Below are positions 62,301 to 64,000 of a stretch of 64,000 bases of DNA, in pieces. This DNA comes from DASZTV01 sp035548055. GTDB lineage: Bacteria > Actinomycetota > Actinomycetes > JAFAQI01. Numbering within the stretch: position 1 is the stretch's first letter; the number at the start of each line of letters is the position of its first letter. Below the pieces are notes generated by a model that worked only from the letters and a program-made list of their open reading frames with translations, had not been told where the DNA came from and searched no databases. Where the stretch lies: assembly GCA_035548055.1 (NCBI GenBank), contig DASZTL010000061.1:30424-94423 (forward strand), written 5' to 3'. The position numbers were made by a program, and so were the translations under genes.

Positions 62301-64000
62301 CGACATCGCGAGCCTCAACGCGGTTGGGCTGCGCAACGTCCCTCCGACACCCGCGAACTACGCCCAGCGCAGCGGCCGCGCCGGCAGGTCAGGGCAACCC
62401 GCACTCGTCGTCACGTACTGCGCGACAGGCAACGCCCACGACACGTACTACTTCCGCAACTCCCGCGACATGGTCGCCGGCGCAGTGGCACCGCCCCGCC
62501 TCGACCTCGCCAACGAAGACCTCGTGCGCTCACACGTCCACGCGATCTGGCTCGCCGAGACAGGACAGTCGCTGCGCTCACGGATCACCGACCTGGTCGA
62601 CGCAGCCGGCGACAGCCCATCGCTGGCAGTGCTGCCCGAGGTATGGCGCGCCCTCACAGACGAAGACGCGCAACGACGCGCCAGCCACCGCGCGGACGAA
62701 GTGATCCGCGCCCTGCGAGCCACCTGGGACCTCACCGGCGAGCCAGTGTCCTGGTGGTACGACGGGTGGGTCGGCGACCAGATCATCCGGGCACCACAGA
62801 ACCTCGACGAGGCGCTCGACCGGTGGCGAAGCCTGTACCTCGCCGCGCTTGGCGAGTACCAGCAGCAGACGAAGCTTGCGGTTGACCCCCACGCGCCGAG
62901 CCGGGCGCGGGATGCAGCGAGTCGCCGCGCGGCCGACGCTCGTAACCAACTCGTTCTGCTCCGCAACGAAGACAGCGAGCTGGGACAGACCGACTTCTAC
63001 TCCTACAGGTACCTCGCCAGCGAAGGCTTCCTGCCGGGATACTCCTTCCCGCGACTTCCCCTCGCGGCGTACATCCCAGGCGGACGAGCCGCTCGCGGCA
63101 TGCGAGACGGCGACTACCTGCAGAGGCCACGCTTCCTGGCGATCAGCGAGTTCGGCCCCGGCGCGCTGATCTACCATGAAGGTGCGCGCTACGAAGTCGT
63201 CCGAGTTCAACTGCCTCGACGGTCTGACAACACCCTCGCCGACACCGAGGAAGCCCGCCGTTGTCATGCGTGCGGGTACCACCATCCGGTCTCGGTCGGG
63301 ACCGACGTCTGCGACAACTGCAGCGAGCCGCTAGGTGCCAAGACTTACGGGCTGCTGCGGCTGCAGACCGTCTTCACGCGGCGGCGCGAGCGGATCTCTA
63401 GTGATGAGGAGGAGCGCCGCCGTTCGGGCTTCGAACTCGAGGGGTCCTACCGCTTCCACGACCACGGGGACCGCCCCGGCCGTGTCGAGGCCACCGCCAG
63501 CCAAGGGGACCGCATCGCCCTGCAGCTGGTCTACGGCGACAGTGCCACAGTCCGAGTGGCCAACGTGGGCCGGCGTCGGCGCAAGGACCCCGAGGATCGC
63601 GGGTTCTGGCTCGACCTGACCGAAGGCAAGTGGCTGTCGGAGAAGGCTGCAGCTGACACGACCGTCGATGCCGAGGATCTCGAGTCGGCAGAAGATGTTG
63701 TGGGCAAGGCGAAGGTCATCCCGTATGTCGAGGACCGGCGCAACATCCTCGTGATCCGACTTCCCGACCCCGTTGACGAGACGACAGCGACCACGCTGCG
63801 CGTCGCCGTAGAGCGTGCCATCGAGACCTGCTTCCAGCTCGAGGACTCCGAGCTAGAGAGCCAAGCGCTGCCCGACCTCGAGAGCTGCGGCAGGTTCCTG
63901 CTCATCGAGTCCGCCGAAGGCGGCGCCGGCGTTCTGCGGCGTCTTGTCAGTGAGCCAGGAGCGCTCAGCGACGTTGCACGAACCGCGCTACAGATCGCCC
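59323..64000 (+). CDS. Large DUF1998-type DEAD/DEAH-like helicase, DruE-like (runs off window end)
   Basis: At least 1559 residues, open to the window end. Domain order: N-terminal helicase lobe with LHRHQRDAVEAA, Walker A TTGTGSGKSLAYILP (about residues 112-126), FLVLDELHTYRGRQ (DExH about 235-248) and GTSATMASG (about 271-279); a long insert with two CxxC pairs (CRECGQEY, CLRCRVSY); the C-terminal lobe with SPTMELGVDIASLNAVGLRN and YAQRSGRAGRSG (motif VI, about 1018-1030); then a further CxxC pair (CHACGYHH, CDNCSEPL) and the start of DUF1998. The Walker A, DExH and motif VI residues are intact, so it should be an active ATPase. DruE of Druantia and some DISARM helicases have this plan. Start GTG at 59323. 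Confidence 0.85.
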   Translation, partial: MDVFKIHEHLIDDYRAFTSAFVEVRDPRIREYVDRRLADGIQWPDPWLSLNPSFESGGTITDLVRAGLLDAECERIFRVKTDRNDAGAPLTLHRHQRDAVEAARSGESYVLTTGTGSGKSLAYILPIVDRVLRERAANGGRRVPGVKAIVVYPMNALANSQMHELEKFLRFGYPDGGEPVTFARYTGQEDPDDRRKILAEPPDILLTNYVMLELVMTRPDERQHLIRAASNLRFLVLDELHTYRGRQGADVALLIRRLRDACASDALQIVGTSATMASGGTVADQQQVVADVATRLFGTPVSEHRVIGETLRRATTPLAAERDALRSSALAAASADSAARGYDELAADPLASWVESTFGLDVEGDNGRLIRRKPITVSQAATQLARDSDLAVEPAEASIRAVLMQGSAAKHPATGRPLFAFRLHQFLSKGDTIYVSVEPEAERYITDTYQLRVPGEPNKALLPLGFCRECGQEYLVVARTRRDGETVFVPRRDADASGGDSVTGYLYISDDLPWPADPIADGRLPDHWLTTTDSGESVVTATKLKYLPEPVWLTPDGASSRAGSGLPAWFISTPFAFCLRCRVSYEQVRGNDYAKLATLDQEGRSSAVTVVSASIVRTLRALGESELAAEARKLLTFVDNRQDASLQAGHLNDFVQVTQLRGALHRAAADRADGLTHEVVGQLVTEALGLSVNDYAANPAVKFSARDQVDRALREVVEYRIYTDLQRGWRVTMPNLEQTGLLHIRYVDLPEIARDEDTWAPRHFALAGADPVLREELARILLDELRRVLAIDVDCLTQLGFDRLTRESRQQLVGTWAMSETERPPQVGTAFPRTGRPGGFRGDLNVSGRSAFGRYLRRDGVGLGRSLDMTDAQFVIADMFSVLEETGLLAAVTEDNDGVPGYRLKASGLRWVAGDGTKGADDPLRRSVDAEAVARVNPFFCHLYRDLAATLAGLQAKEHTAQVPGPLREEREREFRDGTLPLLYCSPTMELGVDIASLNAVGLRNVPPTPANYAQRSGRAGRSGQPALVVTYCATGNAHDTYYFRNSRDMVAGAVAPPRLDLANEDLVRSHVHAIWLAETGQSLRSRITDLVDAAGDSPSLAVLPEVWRALTDEDAQRRASHRADEVIRALRATWDLTGEPVSWWYDGWVGDQIIRAPQNLDEALDRWRSLYLAALGEYQQQTKLAVDPHAPSRARDAASRRAADARNQLVLLRNEDSELGQTDFYSYRYLASEGFLPGYSFPRLPLAAYIPGGRAARGMRDGDYLQRPRFLAISEFGPGALIYHEGARYEVVRVQLPRRSDNTLADTEEARRCHACGYHHPVSVGTDVCDNCSEPLGAKTYGLLRLQTVFTRRRERISSDEEERRRSGFELEGSYRFHDHGDRPGRVEATASQGDRIALQLVYGDSATVRVANVGRRRRKDPEDRGFWLDLTEGKWLSEKAAADTTVDAEDLESAEDVVGKAKVIPYVEDRRNILVIRLPDPVDETTATTLRVAVERAIETCFQLEDSELESQALPDLESCGRFLLIESAEGGAGVLRRLVSEPGALSDVARTALQIA

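Noticed and set aside
59323..64000. A full DISARM system
   Set aside because: DUF1998 and helicase are on one chain here, and no separate DrmB, DrmC phospholipase or methyltransferase gene is visible in the window.

Overview
High-GC, gene-dense, GTG-rich DNA typical of an actinobacterium. DUF3039, a luciferase-like F420-type oxidoreductase, a WS/DGAT acyltransferase, an ImuA-ImuB-DnaE2 mutasome behind an actinobacterial LexA box, and two perfect DtxR/IdeR boxes all point the same way. Genus cannot be fixed from the sequence; a free-living soil or plant-associated actinobacterium is the best guess. No rRNA, complete tRNA, CRISPR array, transposase or integrase was seen.

Layout. 1-3.5 kb: TldD/TldE peptidase pair, a quinone reductase and a hypothetical gene, all on the minus strand. 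3.6-17 kb: plus-strand metabolic genes (class II aldolase, TrmH-type methyltransferase, aldo/keto reductase, a two-subunit acyl-CoA carboxylase, DUF4349 protein, acyl-CoA dehydrogenase, secreted PLC-like protein, luciferase-like oxidoreductase, enoyl-CoA hydratase). An AbiEi/DUF559-like gene at 15.8-16.8 kb is bracketed by two same-orientation copies of a palindromic repeat. 16.9-21.3 kb: phosphotriesterase-like hydrolase, acyl-CoA synthetase, WS/DGAT. 21.3-23.5 kb: ECF sigma/anti-sigma pair and a small HATPase. 23.5-27.6 kb: EfeUOB iron uptake under two iron boxes. 27.7-33.4 kb: SOS mutasome. 33.4-34 kb: a CsbD-like gene between two structured intergenic elements. 34-36.1 kb: amidohydrolase and TauE/SafE permease. 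36.3-41.5 kb: lysine 6-aminotransferase, aldehyde dehydrogenase and a fused two-domain E1 dehydrogenase, a probable lysine catabolic operon. 42.3-55 kb: L,D-transpeptidase, GH20, GH92 and GH3 glycosidases and a sugar ABC importer, interrupted by small genes.

At about 55.15 kb the character changes. A 24-bp sequence matching the 3' end of a tRNA (T-loop to CCA) with no matching 5' half looks like the attachment site of an integrated island. From there to the window end the genes look like a defence or conflict island: a HEXXH metallopeptidase-like protein with a small EACC1-like partner, a winged-helix/HEPN-like protein, an Abi_C-like HEPN protein, a small protein behind a repeat-rich operator, and a very large DUF1998-type helicase (at least 1559 residues, cut by the window end) resembling DruE of Druantia. 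This is the best candidate for an undescribed system here.

Interplay. The carboxylase, acyl-CoA dehydrogenase and hydratase fit acyl-CoA or branched-chain amino acid degradation. The glycosidases and ABC importer fit uptake of sugars from mannose- and GlcNAc-containing glycans. Iron uptake and translesion synthesis are each read as regulons from their boxes.
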